Shown: positions 17,350 through 27,439, counted from the first letter of the stretch. The stretch is 64,000 nucleotides of DNA from Candidatus Thiomargarita nelsonii (GCA_000785145.2 JSZA02000024.1:1-64000); one strand, 5' to 3'. The notes: a model not told the origin generated them from the sequence alone. Made by a program: numbers and translations.

Positions 17350-20300
17350 TCATCTTCCCGACTCTCCCATATAAAAGCTATTTTTTAGCGCCTGATAGGC
17401 ACCCGGCAAATTTCTATCAAGAAAGTAATCGTTGACAAGATGAATGTCTTTTTCGCGTTGATAATCATCCCGTAGAGGATGCTGAAAATTATCGGCGTCC
17501 AGCAGTCCCGGGTAAGTACCCACTTGATGAGCATTGGATTTGATGAGCAAGGGTGTCTTGTCGTCTTGATGACATTCATAGCCATCTAATTCAAGCAATC
17601 TTTTTAACGCTTGTAATTGTTTGGTTTGTTCTGAAACGGCTTTAATACTGGGTACCATGCCGGTCAGCATATAACGTAGCAAATCGGTTGCCAGATAACG
17701 ATCAAGCTGTTCATGCCAGTATTGATTGGCGTAGTGCCGTAAACAGTCTTGGCAAGAATGGGTACATTCTTTATTCGGACAATGTTCTAATAAATCAAGT
17801 GTTTCTTTAAGTATCTCATCAAGCTGTTGTCCGGCTTGTTCAGCATAGCCTGCACCACCTGTTAAGGTGTCAAACAAATAGACATCCGCCTCTATTGCCT
17901 TGTCTTGTTTAGTCGGCACAATACGAAATCCAGCACTAAATTCTGTCGGATCAATGTCTAGGGTTCGGCTCGCTGCTAACAATAGGGCTTCAGATAAAGT
18001 ACGCAAAGCATCTTCTAAGACTTGTCTAGTGACAGAAGATTGCATGTTAGTCCGGAAAGGAGACTCAATGGAGATGCGAATCAATAGGAGATCGGAGCGG
18101 AAAACGGTACCGAGTAAGACTTGGTGTAATTGACCATTACAGTATTCGTTGTCAGTCATTTTCTTAGTCAATAAATAAGGACGTTTATGCTTGTTGGCAT
18201 CCAAGACGATTTGCGTGTTAATAGGTGCCGCCGCTCCGCATTTTTCACAGATTTCAAATCCTTCCTCCGTGCCAAGCTCTTTACCTTTATTAACGATAAC
18301 CAAGCGGCGATCTGAAGTTTGGGTGAAACGACCATGCTCTCCGATAGATTTCCAGTCAAAATCCTCTGCTACCGGTAGCGGAAATTGTGCTGAACTGGCA
18401 TACGTCCATTCTTGGTCACGGTCATATTCTTGAATTTCATTACCTTTTTCTGGACGAAAAACTTCCGGTATCAGCATTTCAGATGCTTTCAGTGAACTGT
18501 GACAAACGGGACATTCAAGCAATGTTGGCGTATTATCGTCTTCAAAAGTATCTTGTACATAGCTACACTGCGTACAATGGACATATTTGGACAGTTTTTT
18601 AGCCTTAAACAAGGGAGCCGCTTTATCGAGGTCAGAATTTTTGGCAGCCGCGCTGGTGACACCACCGACACGATAGCTACGTTTATCAACAATCACAATC
18701 CGCCCTGGCGCGTATTCACTTAGGGCTTTGGCGATACTTTGCTGTGGTTGCTCTTTAATAGCAATACCTGTTTTTGTCCATTCTTCAATCGGAAAGCTGC
18801 ATAAGTCAGTAGGAAATGCGTACATGGGCAAAAAGCCATTGTCAAATAAAAAATTAAGCAATTCTTCAGCATCGCTTTCTTTCAATGTGACGGCGTTCAG
18901 TCTGTCTAGCAAGGTTTCAGATATTTTTTGCAACCATTGTGATCTATCTGGCACTTCAATGTCAGGTAGCCATTCTAAAATCTGTTCACGTAAGTTGCCG
19001 GTGGATTCGATCACATTTTGCTTAACCCACGTTTCAAAAGCCAGTAAATTGACTGGATTATCACCTTTAAAAAAATCTTGAGTGTCTCCGAGTGCTGAAA
19101 ACAATCTTGAGGAGGGATTCGCCTTGATTTTACCTTGGTTAATGGTAGTATGGAAAAACGTTTGAAACAAGAAAGCGTGAATATGCCGTTTAGCAATTTT
19201 TTCGTTGTTCACATTAACGACAGGTTTTCTGGGATCGCCTGCAATAATTTTATCGGGGTGATGAAAATAATAGCCATCATGATGTCCGCCTTGTGCATAA
19301 GTAATCACTGTTGACACCGCTGAACCACGTCGCCCTGATCGCCCAGCACGCTGTTGATAATTTTCTCGTTGCGGTGGCACATTGCGTAATCCCACCGCTG
19401 TCAACGCTCCAATATCCACCCCGACTTCCATCGTCGTGGTACAACTCAAGACATCCACTGCCCCTTCGCCTTTATCTAGCAAAATGTCTTGGAATTGTAG
19501 TTCACGTTTTTCAGTTGTCGCATAGAGTTTGCCAACATCTTTATGAGACAATTGGGCAGTGTGTTCTTCAGCGGTAATATGCCGAGGGTGTGTTTGTTGC
19601 GTTAAGGCATTCGCCACGGGATCACGCCAAAACCGCTTACGGCTTTGTATATAGTCATGTTCAGGTGATAAGGATTCTACATTAGAACCACCACATTGAG
19701 GGCAATGCTTAGCAACAACGACAGGTGAAATGAAAGCACACATTTGGCATTGATACCAATCGCGTTCTAAATCCACAACCAGACGGAGCTTGTTAGGATC
19801 AAGTAAGTAAAGCTGGTTTTTTTCGACACACAGTTTATTCCTTAATATGTCTTCTAATTGCTTAATAACTTTCTTATCATCTAAACCGCAATGCTTGAGT
19901 AATATTTGTTTCAAAATTTTTCTGAATTTGCCAGTATTGCCCCACCGCCCTCGCGGATAACCGGCTGCTTTTTGACGTTGTGAGTTATAAATGGTTTTAT
20001 CAAAGGCATAATCTCGCAAGAGATCGTTGATCCATGCTATTGTGATATTGGCTTTTTCGGCATCCAAGCCTAGTTTTTCAATCTCACGATTTAATAATCG
20101 TTGGGCGCGTTTTGAGGGTTCTACATAAGCAATAGTCGTGGTTTGTAAAGAATAATAAGGATGGCAAAGCTGACGGAGCAAAGCTTCTTGATATTTCGCT
20201 GGTGGTGTGACATCCCAAGGCTCTCCCAAAGCATCTCCAAGATTAGCTTCGTAATCGTCACGAAATGTCAAAATATGCTGGCGTAAATCTCGTTGATCGT

Positions 20301-22740
20301 CCCTGTCAAAAAATTGCAGATTAAATTCAAGAGCAACTGCCACAAAAGCCACATAAAGATCACGAGTGGGACGCGCTTCACCACGTAACTTGATTAAACG
20401 TTGCGCTGCTAAACAAATCGCTTGACGAAATGAGTCAAGTTCGACTTCTCTAGGAATATAGAGTGCCAAGCGGGCGGCTTTTTGACGACCATCTGAAAAC
20501 AACAATGATTTACGTCCAGCATTAGGAGATTTAGAGCTTTCCGCTTTTTGCGGCGGTTGGTTAATGACTTGTGTTTTGACCAAATTGGCAAACGTGCCTT
20601 CACCTTTAGTTTCTAAACTGCTCAGCTTGTAGCGGAATCTTTCTAAATTTCGAGTACAAACGGGGCAATCGGAAAAAGTGATTTGTAGTTTACCATTCAC
20701 CAATTCGGGTGGGGTTGTAGGGACATAAGCTTTCAAAAAATCATTCGTTTTGTCAGGCTGTTTCCGCGCTATTCGTCCCGTTTTAATATCAAGCCAAATA
20801 GGCGTATATGATATATTGGGATGAATGGTTTTTTCCACCAAAATATGAATTTCATCTAAGGGCGGCACGCTTTCTTGTCCGACATTGCCACTGGGCAGGT
20901 GCAATAGAAAATCGCCTTGAGTACCTTGGATGTAAGCGCGAATAAACGCGGAGCCACAATCTTGATGGGTGAGCAGTTCATAGACGCGCCCCCCACAGTC
21001 ACAATGGGTTATTGGCGCTGTGTACAAACGACCCAATAAATATTTTTCTTCTGAATTATCTAGCCGCTGATTGCAATTGGGGTTAATACACGCATAGAGA
21101 CTGGGCAATCCTCGATAAAACAAGTGCAAGCGCATAGGGGCAAGGACTCTTTTATCTAAGCCTTGTGCAAAGGTACATAAGGCGAGCAAGGTAGAGGTGG
21201 CTTGCGTTTGAGTTGGCTGCTTGGGAAATAATTGTTGAGCTAGTTTTGTGAATTCAACCGCGTTGCCGCTTACCTGTTTGATAAGTGTCTCAGCAGGACC
21301 AAAACCCGTTAAATTATCATACAGATATTGCTGAAGATCAGTCGGCTTTTTCGTAGGCCATTTGAGGGATTTTGCCAAAGTCAATACGCTATCAATGGCA
21401 GCCGCCTTGCTGTCATTAGTTGAATAGTTGTCGTAAAATTGTTTTAGGTCAAAATCAGCTAAAGCTTGTGCCTCCGCCACTGTAGCTACCTTGGCACCGC
21501 GCCGCTTTTCTCGAACACCGGTAATCAATTTAAATTGGCGTTGAGTTTTTGAAGTTAAACCGGTTAAATCCGCCGCAAATTTTTTAACAGCGACTTTAGC
21601 ATCATCAGTTTCACCTAAACTGGCACTGGTTAAAATGCAGCGCATTCTTTCTCTGGGAATGCCCAAACGCGCTTGCAAACGACGAATCAATAAGGCGACT
21701 TCTGCCCCGCCGGTGCCTCGGTACATATGAGCTTCATCCAGTACCAAAATGAATTCATTGCGTTTATCGGCAGCCAGCCAATTTTTTGTTTGATTAAATA
21801 AATCACGTTCAACTGGCCTTATTAACATATACTCAAGCATAGAGTAATTAGTAATTAAGAGATCAGGACAAGTCGCTTGCATTTCATGGCGCGTTAATAA
21901 TTCTCGATCATTCGGCTGAGTTTTTAAGCGTTTGTCCCAATGATATTTATTACGCTCGGTATTGGTAGCAGCTTTCTCCATTTTGTTTAAAGCATAAAAG
22001 CCTTCCAAGTCCTTGCTTGGCCATCTGCCCAATTCCTCCAACGCATCTTTCTTAGCAACAAACTCATCATTCAAGTAATATTCTTCAAAAAGAGGCTTAA
22101 TATGTTGACCATCTTTGGTAGAAGAACGTGGCCCCGGATAAGGTGTACGGCTATTGTAAGCACCAAAGCGCACTCGCCGCCCCCGATTTTGTGCTAATAA
22201 TTCTGCAACTTTCTCATTTCCAAATAGCCGCCGTAATCTGGATAATTGGTCATTCACCAAAGCATTCATGGGATACAATAATAATGCACGACAACCCGAT
22301 TTTTTAGTGGATTTAGGACGTTGCAATGATTCAAGCACTAATGAGCCGAGAATCGGCATGAGAAAGCTCTCAGTTTTACCAGAGCCTGTACCCGTAGCCA
22401 CGATTAAATCATGCTTATCCGTTAAAAACGCCTTTAATGCCTCCGTTTGATGTCGATAGGGTTTGGGATAAATACCAACATTGAATTTCGTCAGTTGCGT
22501 GAGTATTTTTTTAACGGGCTGCGGAATATCTATTTTGTCATAAGGCGTACCTTGTTCATAAATGGGGGTGGATTCGATAAAAGGACGCTGAAAAACGGTG
22601 CCTTCTTGATCCAATAAACGCCGCCGTTCCTTAATGAGGCTGGTATCCTTGATATGGTATTGCATTTCAAGGTAAGAGATTAAAGTTGCCTTGAGTGCCT
22701 CAACAACATGTTGAACACTGTAATCTTCTGTTATATCCAT
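17350..22740 (-). CDS. druE: Giant DEAD/DEAH helicase with DUF1998 (MZB) domain, DruE-like
   Basis: 1,796 residues. Helicase motif I ATGTGSGKTE at 115-124, motif Ia LLYPMNALVNDQ, motif II LDEAHMYRG near 338, motif III SASLGE, and in the second RecA domain TTTMEVGVDIGAL and motif VI QQRAGRSGRRG. A CxxC...CPQC zinc knuckle (CQMCAFISP) precedes the second half. The C-terminal DUF1998/MZB zinc cluster is CPNKECTHSCQDC followed by LRHYANQYWHEQLDR. Size and domain order match DruE, the hallmark ATPase of Druantia anti-phage systems; DISARM DrmA/DrmB and stand-alone MrfA helicases share parts. It is the last gene of a four-gene operon, abutting the upstream gene with no gap. Confidence 0.8.
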   Translation of the reverse strand: MDITEDYSVQHVVEALKATLISYLEMQYHIKDTSLIKERRRLLDQEGTVFQRPFIESTPIYEQGTPYDKIDIPQPVKKILTQLTKFNVGIYPKPYRHQTEALKAFLTDKHDLIVATGTGSGKTESFLMPILGSLVLESLQRPKSTKKSGCRALLLYPMNALVNDQLSRLRRLFGNEKVAELLAQNRGRRVRFGAYNSRTPYPGPRSSTKDGQHIKPLFEEYYLNDEFVAKKDALEELGRWPSKDLEGFYALNKMEKAATNTERNKYHWDKRLKTQPNDRELLTRHEMQATCPDLLITNYSMLEYMLIRPVERDLFNQTKNWLAADKRNEFILVLDEAHMYRGTGGAEVALLIRRLQARLGIPRERMRCILTSASLGETDDAKVAVKKFAADLTGLTSKTQRQFKLITGVREKRRGAKVATVAEAQALADFDLKQFYDNYSTNDSKAAAIDSVLTLAKSLKWPTKKPTDLQQYLYDNLTGFGPAETLIKQVSGNAVEFTKLAQQLFPKQPTQTQATSTLLALCTFAQGLDKRVLAPMRLHLFYRGLPSLYACINPNCNQRLDNSEEKYLLGRLYTAPITHCDCGGRVYELLTHQDCGSAFIRAYIQGTQGDFLLHLPSGNVGQESVPPLDEIHILVEKTIHPNISYTPIWLDIKTGRIARKQPDKTNDFLKAYVPTTPPELVNGKLQITFSDCPVCTRNLERFRYKLSSLETKGEGTFANLVKTQVINQPPQKAESSKSPNAGRKSLLFSDGRQKAARLALYIPREVELDSFRQAICLAAQRLIKLRGEARPTRDLYVAFVAVALEFNLQFFDRDDQRDLRQHILTFRDDYEANLGDALGEPWDVTPPAKYQEALLRQLCHPYYSLQTTTIAYVEPSKRAQRLLNREIEKLGLDAEKANITIAWINDLLRDYAFDKTIYNSQRQKAAGYPRGRWGNTGKFRKILKQILLKHCGLDDKKVIKQLEDILRNKLCVEKNQLYLLDPNKLRLVVDLERDWYQCQMCAFISPVVVAKHCPQCGGSNVESLSPEHDYIQSRKRFWRDPVANALTQQTHPRHITAEEHTAQLSHKDVGKLYATTEKRELQFQDILLDKGEGAVDVLSCTTTMEVGVDIGALTAVGLRNVPPQRENYQQRAGRSGRRGSAVSTVITYAQGGHHDGYYFHHPDKIIAGDPRKPVVNVNNEKIAKRHIHAFLFQTFFHTTINQGKIKANPSSRLFSALGDTQDFFKGDNPVNLLAFETWVKQNVIESTGNLREQILEWLPDIEVPDRSQWLQKISETLLDRLNAVTLKESDAEELLNFLFDNGFLPMYAFPTDLCSFPIEEWTKTGIAIKEQPQQSIAKALSEYAPGRIVIVDKRSYRVGGVTSAAAKNSDLDKAAPLFKAKKLSKYVHCTQCSYVQDTFEDDNTPTLLECPVCHSSLKASEMLIPEVFRPEKGNEIQEYDRDQEWTYASSAQFPLPVAEDFDWKSIGEHGRFTQTSDRRLVIVNKGKELGTEEGFEICEKCGAAAPINTQIVLDANKHKRPYLLTKKMTDNEYCNGQLHQVLLGTVFRSDLLLIRISIESPFRTNMQSSVTRQVLEDALRTLSEALLLAASRTLDIDPTEFSAGFRIVPTKQDKAIEADVYLFDTLTGGAGYAEQAGQQLDEILKETLDLLEHCPNKECTHSCQDCLRHYANQYWHEQLDRYLATDLLRYMLTGMVPSIKAVSEQTKQLQALKRLLELDGYECHQDDKTPLLIKSNAHQVGTYPGLLDADNFQHPLRDDYQREKDIHLVNDYFLDRNLPGAYQALKNSFYMGESGR

Positions 22741-23820
22741 TTACTTTTCCTCAATAATTTTAATACCCAGTTTTTGTATTTGGGAAAAAATGTCTTTTTG
22801 AAAATCACTCGAAACTTCATAACTTAACGACAAACGGCTAGAAACTTCATGCCCTAAAGCTAACAATAAACGCCGCTGTGTCGCAGGTAGCCAACTACGG
22901 AATATTAATTTTCCTTTTTTATCATTAAGTTGTTCAAATTTAGCCTTGGTTGGACACTTGTAAAGTGCGTCTAATCCATACAATAGCTTGCGAATTTCTA
23001 TTTCTTGCCCAAGCTCGCTTTCGCGGTGCAAGCGTACTGATTTTTCACCCGTCAATCTGCCTAAGCAATAAGTCACAAAAGTTTGCTTAAAGCGACAAAG
23101 CACTATTTCTTTAGGGACTTTTTTTAGTTTTTGTACTGATATCCAACGATAATATTGTAAATTAGTTTGAGACAAACAGGGCATATAAACTTCAAAATCA
23201 GTCAAATCACTACCACTGGGTTTGAGACGTTTGCGTGCCTCATCAAGTAAATTGCGTGTCCAAATGCCTATATCAGCTTTTTCAGTTTCACCCACCCAAT
23301 CTTCAAAATGTTGCCAATCAATACCGGCATTAATAAGATGCTTTATATCGGCAGAGGGTTTTATCCGCCGTACAAATCCCATTGGTTGCACAATATCTCC
23401 GAAACGTGTTATCAGTGATTTGGTATCCACTCCGCCAATCAGCAAGATTTGACGATTATTAAGTAATCTAACCAAACGTAAAGGCGTTGGTAACCAATAA
23501 CCATCGCCGAGTTCAGCAACATCACCTACTTGCTTGAGTTGTTCAAGAACACGGCGAATTGGATCATCGGCGTTTGCATTTTGAAAAATGTCTGGCCAAA
23601 GTGGCGTTAATTGGCAGCGTACTTGATTCGTCAATTTTGTCACAAAAACGGGTTGCACCGTTGTCGAACCGTGAGTCAAGGTATATAGCGCGTGTCGCAA
23701 ATATTCGGCAATTAGCTGATCCATCAAAATGGAAGGGGACTTTTTAATTAAGGTAGGTGCTAGTCCAATATTATGAATCAGTTTTTTTAACATTTCTTGT
23801 TTATTGTGGATAACACGCAT
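22741..23820 (-). CDS. Druantia-associated protein, DruD-like position
   Basis: 359 residues; not recognised by motif. The N-terminal ~130 residues look like a winged-helix region ending in GDVAELGDGYWLPTPLRLV, a phrase I associate with defence-island proteins of this type. The rest is mixed alpha/beta with basic patches (KLKKVPKEIVLCRFKQTF) and ends WLPATQRRLLLALGHEVS. No catalytic motif is visible. It starts 8 bases after the upstream gene and its stop abuts druE. Size and place immediately before druE fit DruD of type I Druantia, but the assignment is by position only. Confidence 0.6.
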   Translation of the reverse strand: MRVIHNKQEMLKKLIHNIGLAPTLIKKSPSILMDQLIAEYLRHALYTLTHGSTTVQPVFVTKLTNQVRCQLTPLWPDIFQNANADDPIRRVLEQLKQVGDVAELGDGYWLPTPLRLVRLLNNRQILLIGGVDTKSLITRFGDIVQPMGFVRRIKPSADIKHLINAGIDWQHFEDWVGETEKADIGIWTRNLLDEARKRLKPSGSDLTDFEVYMPCLSQTNLQYYRWISVQKLKKVPKEIVLCRFKQTFVTYCLGRLTGEKSVRLHRESELGQEIEIRKLLYGLDALYKCPTKAKFEQLNDKKGKLIFRSWLPATQRRLLLALGHEVSSRLSLSYEVSSDFQKDIFSQIQKLGIKIIEEK

Positions 23821-23828
23821 AATTGCTT

Positions 23829-25727
23829 TTATTTATTTTCACAATGAGGGCGTAACAGTTTTCCTATCCGTGTTTCATGGGTATCTTCGGATGAAACGTG
23901 TTCCAATAGCCATTTTTCAATCTCCATCCAATCTTGTTCAGCCGCCGCCGCTCTGGGGATGAACCATCCAAAAGCCAATGAATTTAAAATACTTTCTTCA
24001 ACTGAATCGTCTAAAATATCTAAACGATAATACGCTTGTTGCACACAAATTTTCCACAATTGACTTGGATAAAAAATTACATTATCAATGAGTTCTCTTT
24101 CAAAATCGGAATCAAGCTTATTATCTATTGCTCTCCATGACTGCCAAACTTGATCGGATATTGCACCACTTTTATATGTGATTGGTTTCAATTGACGGCG
24201 CCACCCCAATACATCAGTATCAAAAATAGGCCCTAACTCACACAGTTCTAGCGGCACTGGCAGCGTGGCAAGTCCTTCTACGAGTGTACCAAAAAAGACG
24301 ATATGGGGTGCTAAATCAGTTTGTCCTAATAATCTCTGGGTAATGATTTGACGCAAGGCTTGTGCATAAATTTCCAAAGCAGAACAGTTAATCCCTTCAA
24401 TAATAATGGCGCAAACATGTTTTTCCGTTTTAGCTTTCCTAATAGCCCGCCCTAAATATTCATTAAACTGTTGTCCATTGAGCAAACCAATCGGAATATG
24501 AATAACAGTCGGTGGCGGTTTTGCCGCGATAGCTTGCGTACACAGTTGTGCGAACTGAAAAGCTAAGGAGCCTGAAAACACAATAAATTCACCCGCTGCC
24601 AAGCCTGCTAAGATTTCTTTGGCTAGATTCTCTGCACTGCCTTTTATTAGCCCAATGGCTTTTAAGTTATCCGTTAAATGGGATAGCAGTTCGTCTTTTG
24701 ACAGGATTTTAGGCGGTGCTGATATTTTAAGTTGGCTGGTGTACAATCCCGTTTGCGTTATGGTGGCACTATTGTGCTGCTCCAATTCATTAAAGAATAG
24801 TTCTTCTTGTTCATTCAGTTCTTGTTTCAATTGTTCAAATTGTTGTTTTAAGTCATCTATCTCACTTTTGATAGGTATTTCTGTCATTTGTTGATGAATC
24901 AGCTCAACCTTATCAATTAATTCACTTAACTGAACGGTACTGACTGTCATGTCAAGCTGATGTTTGATAACATTAAGCGTTTGCGACAAATTTTCGACTT
25001 GATCATATAATGTTTTCAAATCGCTTGTATTGGTTTTCGCATTGAGTTGCACTTTTTGTGTTGCCGCTTTTACCTCAACCAAATGTGTTTCTACAATTTG
25101 TTTGAGGAGTGCCGGCTCAGTACGTGACGGGATGCGATTGACACGTACTTGTAAATCGTGAAGTACTTGTGGCAATTTGGGGAGTAATTTGTCAAGCGTG
25201 AGTTCAGTTTCTCTGATTTCATTTGAGGGCTCTTTAATACTATTAATAATAAAGTCAATATTATAATCTGATTGAAAATAGCCAAATTCATAGAAACGTT
25301 GTATCAAAGCTTTAGACAAATTATGGCTTCGACTGGCTTCAGCAAGATAAGTGAAACCGCCAATATCTAATGAGGTATTAGCTGGTATAACCGTTCCATC
25401 TTCTGGAAAATCTGCACTGTTATCATAATTTTCTAAGACTTCCTGAAGTGTTGAGTGAGAATTGATCCAAGAATCCCAAATAAATTGAAGGCGTTTCTGG
25501 GCATTCATATTTTTTGATGACGTGCCTTTAGCCTCTCGCAGTAAATTCCTAAAACGTATCGGTACACCTTCTATATTCTCTGCCCGAAAACCATGAACAT
25601 TAGGAAGTACTTTATTATTTAATATGTGTTTATTGTTTTGAATTTGATTAAAAAAAGTCCGTAATTCCTCATCAGATTTGTTGAGTATCAAGGTCAATTT
25701 TTCTTTTGGATAAGGTTTATAATTCAT
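23829..25727 (-). CDS. Coiled-coil protein with degenerate AAA+-like domain, DruC-like position
   Basis: 632 residues. N-terminal ~170 residues are helical, then a long coiled coil at about 175-315 (heptads such as LKQQFEQLKQELNEQEELFF). The C-terminal ~260 residues read like an AAA+ fold that has lost its nucleotide site: FIVFSGSLAFQFA (381-393) stands where a GxxGxGKS loop would be, AIIIEGINCSA (440-450) mimics Walker B and HIVFFGTLVEGLATLPVPLE (475-494) mimics sensor 1. There is no Lys-Ser/Thr pair, so ATP hydrolysis is unlikely. Order and size fit DruC of a type I Druantia, by position only. A scaffold role is inferred. Confidence 0.6.
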   Translation of the reverse strand: MNYKPYPKEKLTLILNKSDEELRTFFNQIQNNKHILNNKVLPNVHGFRAENIEGVPIRFRNLLREAKGTSSKNMNAQKRLQFIWDSWINSHSTLQEVLENYDNSADFPEDGTVIPANTSLDIGGFTYLAEASRSHNLSKALIQRFYEFGYFQSDYNIDFIINSIKEPSNEIRETELTLDKLLPKLPQVLHDLQVRVNRIPSRTEPALLKQIVETHLVEVKAATQKVQLNAKTNTSDLKTLYDQVENLSQTLNVIKHQLDMTVSTVQLSELIDKVELIHQQMTEIPIKSEIDDLKQQFEQLKQELNEQEELFFNELEQHNSATITQTGLYTSQLKISAPPKILSKDELLSHLTDNLKAIGLIKGSAENLAKEILAGLAAGEFIVFSGSLAFQFAQLCTQAIAAKPPPTVIHIPIGLLNGQQFNEYLGRAIRKAKTEKHVCAIIIEGINCSALEIYAQALRQIITQRLLGQTDLAPHIVFFGTLVEGLATLPVPLELCELGPIFDTDVLGWRRQLKPITYKSGAISDQVWQSWRAIDNKLDSDFERELIDNVIFYPSQLWKICVQQAYYRLDILDDSVEESILNSLAFGWFIPRAAAAEQDWMEIEKWLLEHVSSEDTHETRIGKLLRPHCENK

Positions 25728-25734
25728 TTTAATC

Positions 25735-27042
25735 TCAACGTCGCTCCTTTTTTAATTTTGTTGCGAGTAGACGCAAATAAGGCTCAGCGGCAGCCGGCAG
25801 AGAGTCTCTGTTCATTTTTTGGAAAGATTTTTTTAAATCACCATGAGAAACTTTACGGAGCAATCGCATACCAGTGGCTTGCTGCCCCGCTTGTGCATGA
25901 CCTGCCAACCATTGGAGTTGCAGCATTATTTTCTTGGTAGACTCAACAATGATTGGTGCTTGTCTGAGTAATGGTTGTTGTCCAAAATCCGTCATAGAGA
26001 CAGCAGTGGGTAGTCTTAAACTGTCATGATGTTGTATACAGTTTAGGACAAGTGATTTGTTAGACAAGTCCAATCGCAATGTGGTTTTGCCTGGCCTTAA
26101 GTATCCCAAATCAATTAGTATAGGGGATGTACCAGCAAAGGGCAGTGGTCTTTGTCGGTGCTTTTCTTCTATCTCCAAAGTGCCACTAATATAATTTCCC
26201 AATGGCTCTGTAACAGCAATCACGATTTCATCGGTATCCTTAATTTGTATTGTGTCTTCATCTCTTCTATAAATAGGCGGAGTCACCAATGAAAGTGTGA
26301 TAGCAGGTGCTTGGATTTGTCTCTCTAAAGATCGTTCTACCCAATCTGTGATAAGGTTGTTGGGTTTGTTGGGCAACTGTATTTCTATACATTCCCAATT
26401 TTCTTGAGGCGCTAGCATACGTTGTATGATCTCAGGCGGACACGCAACCTTAGAATTTTTATGCCAGACTAAAAAATACTGTTCACCCCAATATAAATGA
26501 CTCGATAAGCTGCGCCCATGATCACCTTTATGTGTAAAAATATTGCCGGTTTCAATGACAAGTCCAGAAACCGTTATAACATCCTCAAAATTGGCATTAT
26601 CAGATATTTCAATTTGATAATCCTGATTTTGAGTTACAACTGGAATGGGTTTTGTTTGTGTAGAAAAAGAAGTGGGAACTTCACCCATAAGCCCATCTTT
26701 TATAATTAAACGGCCTTGAGTTGTAGATTTATTGGCAAAGGCAATAGCTATATGCCAAGAGGGGGTTTTAAAAGTGGCTTTGGATAAAACAATGTCAAGC
26801 TGAAATGAATAATCATTCTGATGAAAAGTGGATTGATGGGATGTTGAGGGATGACTTGGGTGATAATTTTCACAGTCTGCTGTACCTTCGCCTTTATTAT
26901 GGGCGAAATGAGATTTATGCCCATTTTTGCTTTCTTGGACATGATGTACTAATTTATAACAAGTAGGGCAGATAATACTGCCACCGTCAAATTCTTCAGA
27001 CTTTATGTCTTTTCCAGTATCTTTATCTATAGCATAATCCAT
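25735..27042 (-). CDS. CoiA-like zinc-ribbon protein, first gene of the Druantia-like operon (DruB-like position)
   Basis: 435 residues. The N-terminus carries IICPTCYKLVHHVQE and then HKSHFAHNKGEGTADCENYH, a Cys/His arrangement like the CoiA-type nuclease-associated zinc motif (CPxC ... HFAH ... C). The remainder is beta-rich with repeated Ig-like strands (TIQIKDTDEIVIAVTEPLG, TTLRLDLSN) and a helical C-terminus. No nuclease active site is evident. The ATG is preceded by an overlapping short frame (27023-27100) with a strong AGGAG site. Cotranscribed with the next three genes (gaps of 7, 8 and 0 bases). Confidence 0.6.
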   Translation of the reverse strand: MDYAIDKDTGKDIKSEEFDGGSIICPTCYKLVHHVQESKNGHKSHFAHNKGEGTADCENYHPSHPSTSHQSTFHQNDYSFQLDIVLSKATFKTPSWHIAIAFANKSTTQGRLIIKDGLMGEVPTSFSTQTKPIPVVTQNQDYQIEISDNANFEDVITVSGLVIETGNIFTHKGDHGRSLSSHLYWGEQYFLVWHKNSKVACPPEIIQRMLAPQENWECIEIQLPNKPNNLITDWVERSLERQIQAPAITLSLVTPPIYRRDEDTIQIKDTDEIVIAVTEPLGNYISGTLEIEEKHRQRPLPFAGTSPILIDLGYLRPGKTTLRLDLSNKSLVLNCIQHHDSLRLPTAVSMTDFGQQPLLRQAPIIVESTKKIMLQLQWLAGHAQAGQQATGMRLLRKVSHGDLKKSFQKMNRDSLPAAAEPYLRLLATKLKKERR

Positions 27043-27100
27043 AAACTTTATGATTCCTAAATAAACGTAATAATTTTAAAATTTTGAGTGATGTTAACAT
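27023..27100 (-). other. Short leader open frame duplicated from the start of another gene
   Basis: 25 codons (MLTSLKILKLLRLFRNHKVY...) with AGGAGATAGCA upstream. The 29 bases 27083-27111, covering the ribosome site, ATG and first codons, are identical to 6626-6654 at the start of the broken membrane-protein gene (MLTSLK). It overlaps the start of the first Druantia-like gene, so it may couple translation or may just be a recombination scar. Confidence 0.6.
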
Positions 27101-27319
27101 TGCTATCTCCTATGTTATATGTTATCGCCTCGATAGCAGATAAATCTATCGGCTCTAGCAAAAACTAGGCCATTTTTTTTGTCACGCAGTCTGTCATCCC
27201 GACGATAGGAGGGCTCTTGTCTTTTCTTGGAATTGCAATTTAAAACGCTAAATCTTCATTCTTATGACCTATCGTCGCGGTGAGAAATCCTATTTTTCCA
27301 AAAAATAGTAGTCGCAAAG

Positions 27320-27415
27320 GCTCAACAAAAATATTTTAACATTTTAAACTTTCAAAGAAATCCTATTTCTTTAAGAAATAGGATTTCTATAAATGTTAAA
27401 ATACTTTTGTTGAGC
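27320..27415. repeat. MITE with GCTCAACAAAA termini and hairpin core
   Basis: 96 bp. Ends GCTCAACAAAAATATTTTAA and TTAAAATACTTTTGTTGAGC; the core 27357-27387 is the GAAATCCTATTTC palindrome. A second element with the same ends but a different core is at 38995-39092. Confidence 0.8.
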
Positions 27416-27439
27416 TACTTAGTAATCCACTTTATTGAT

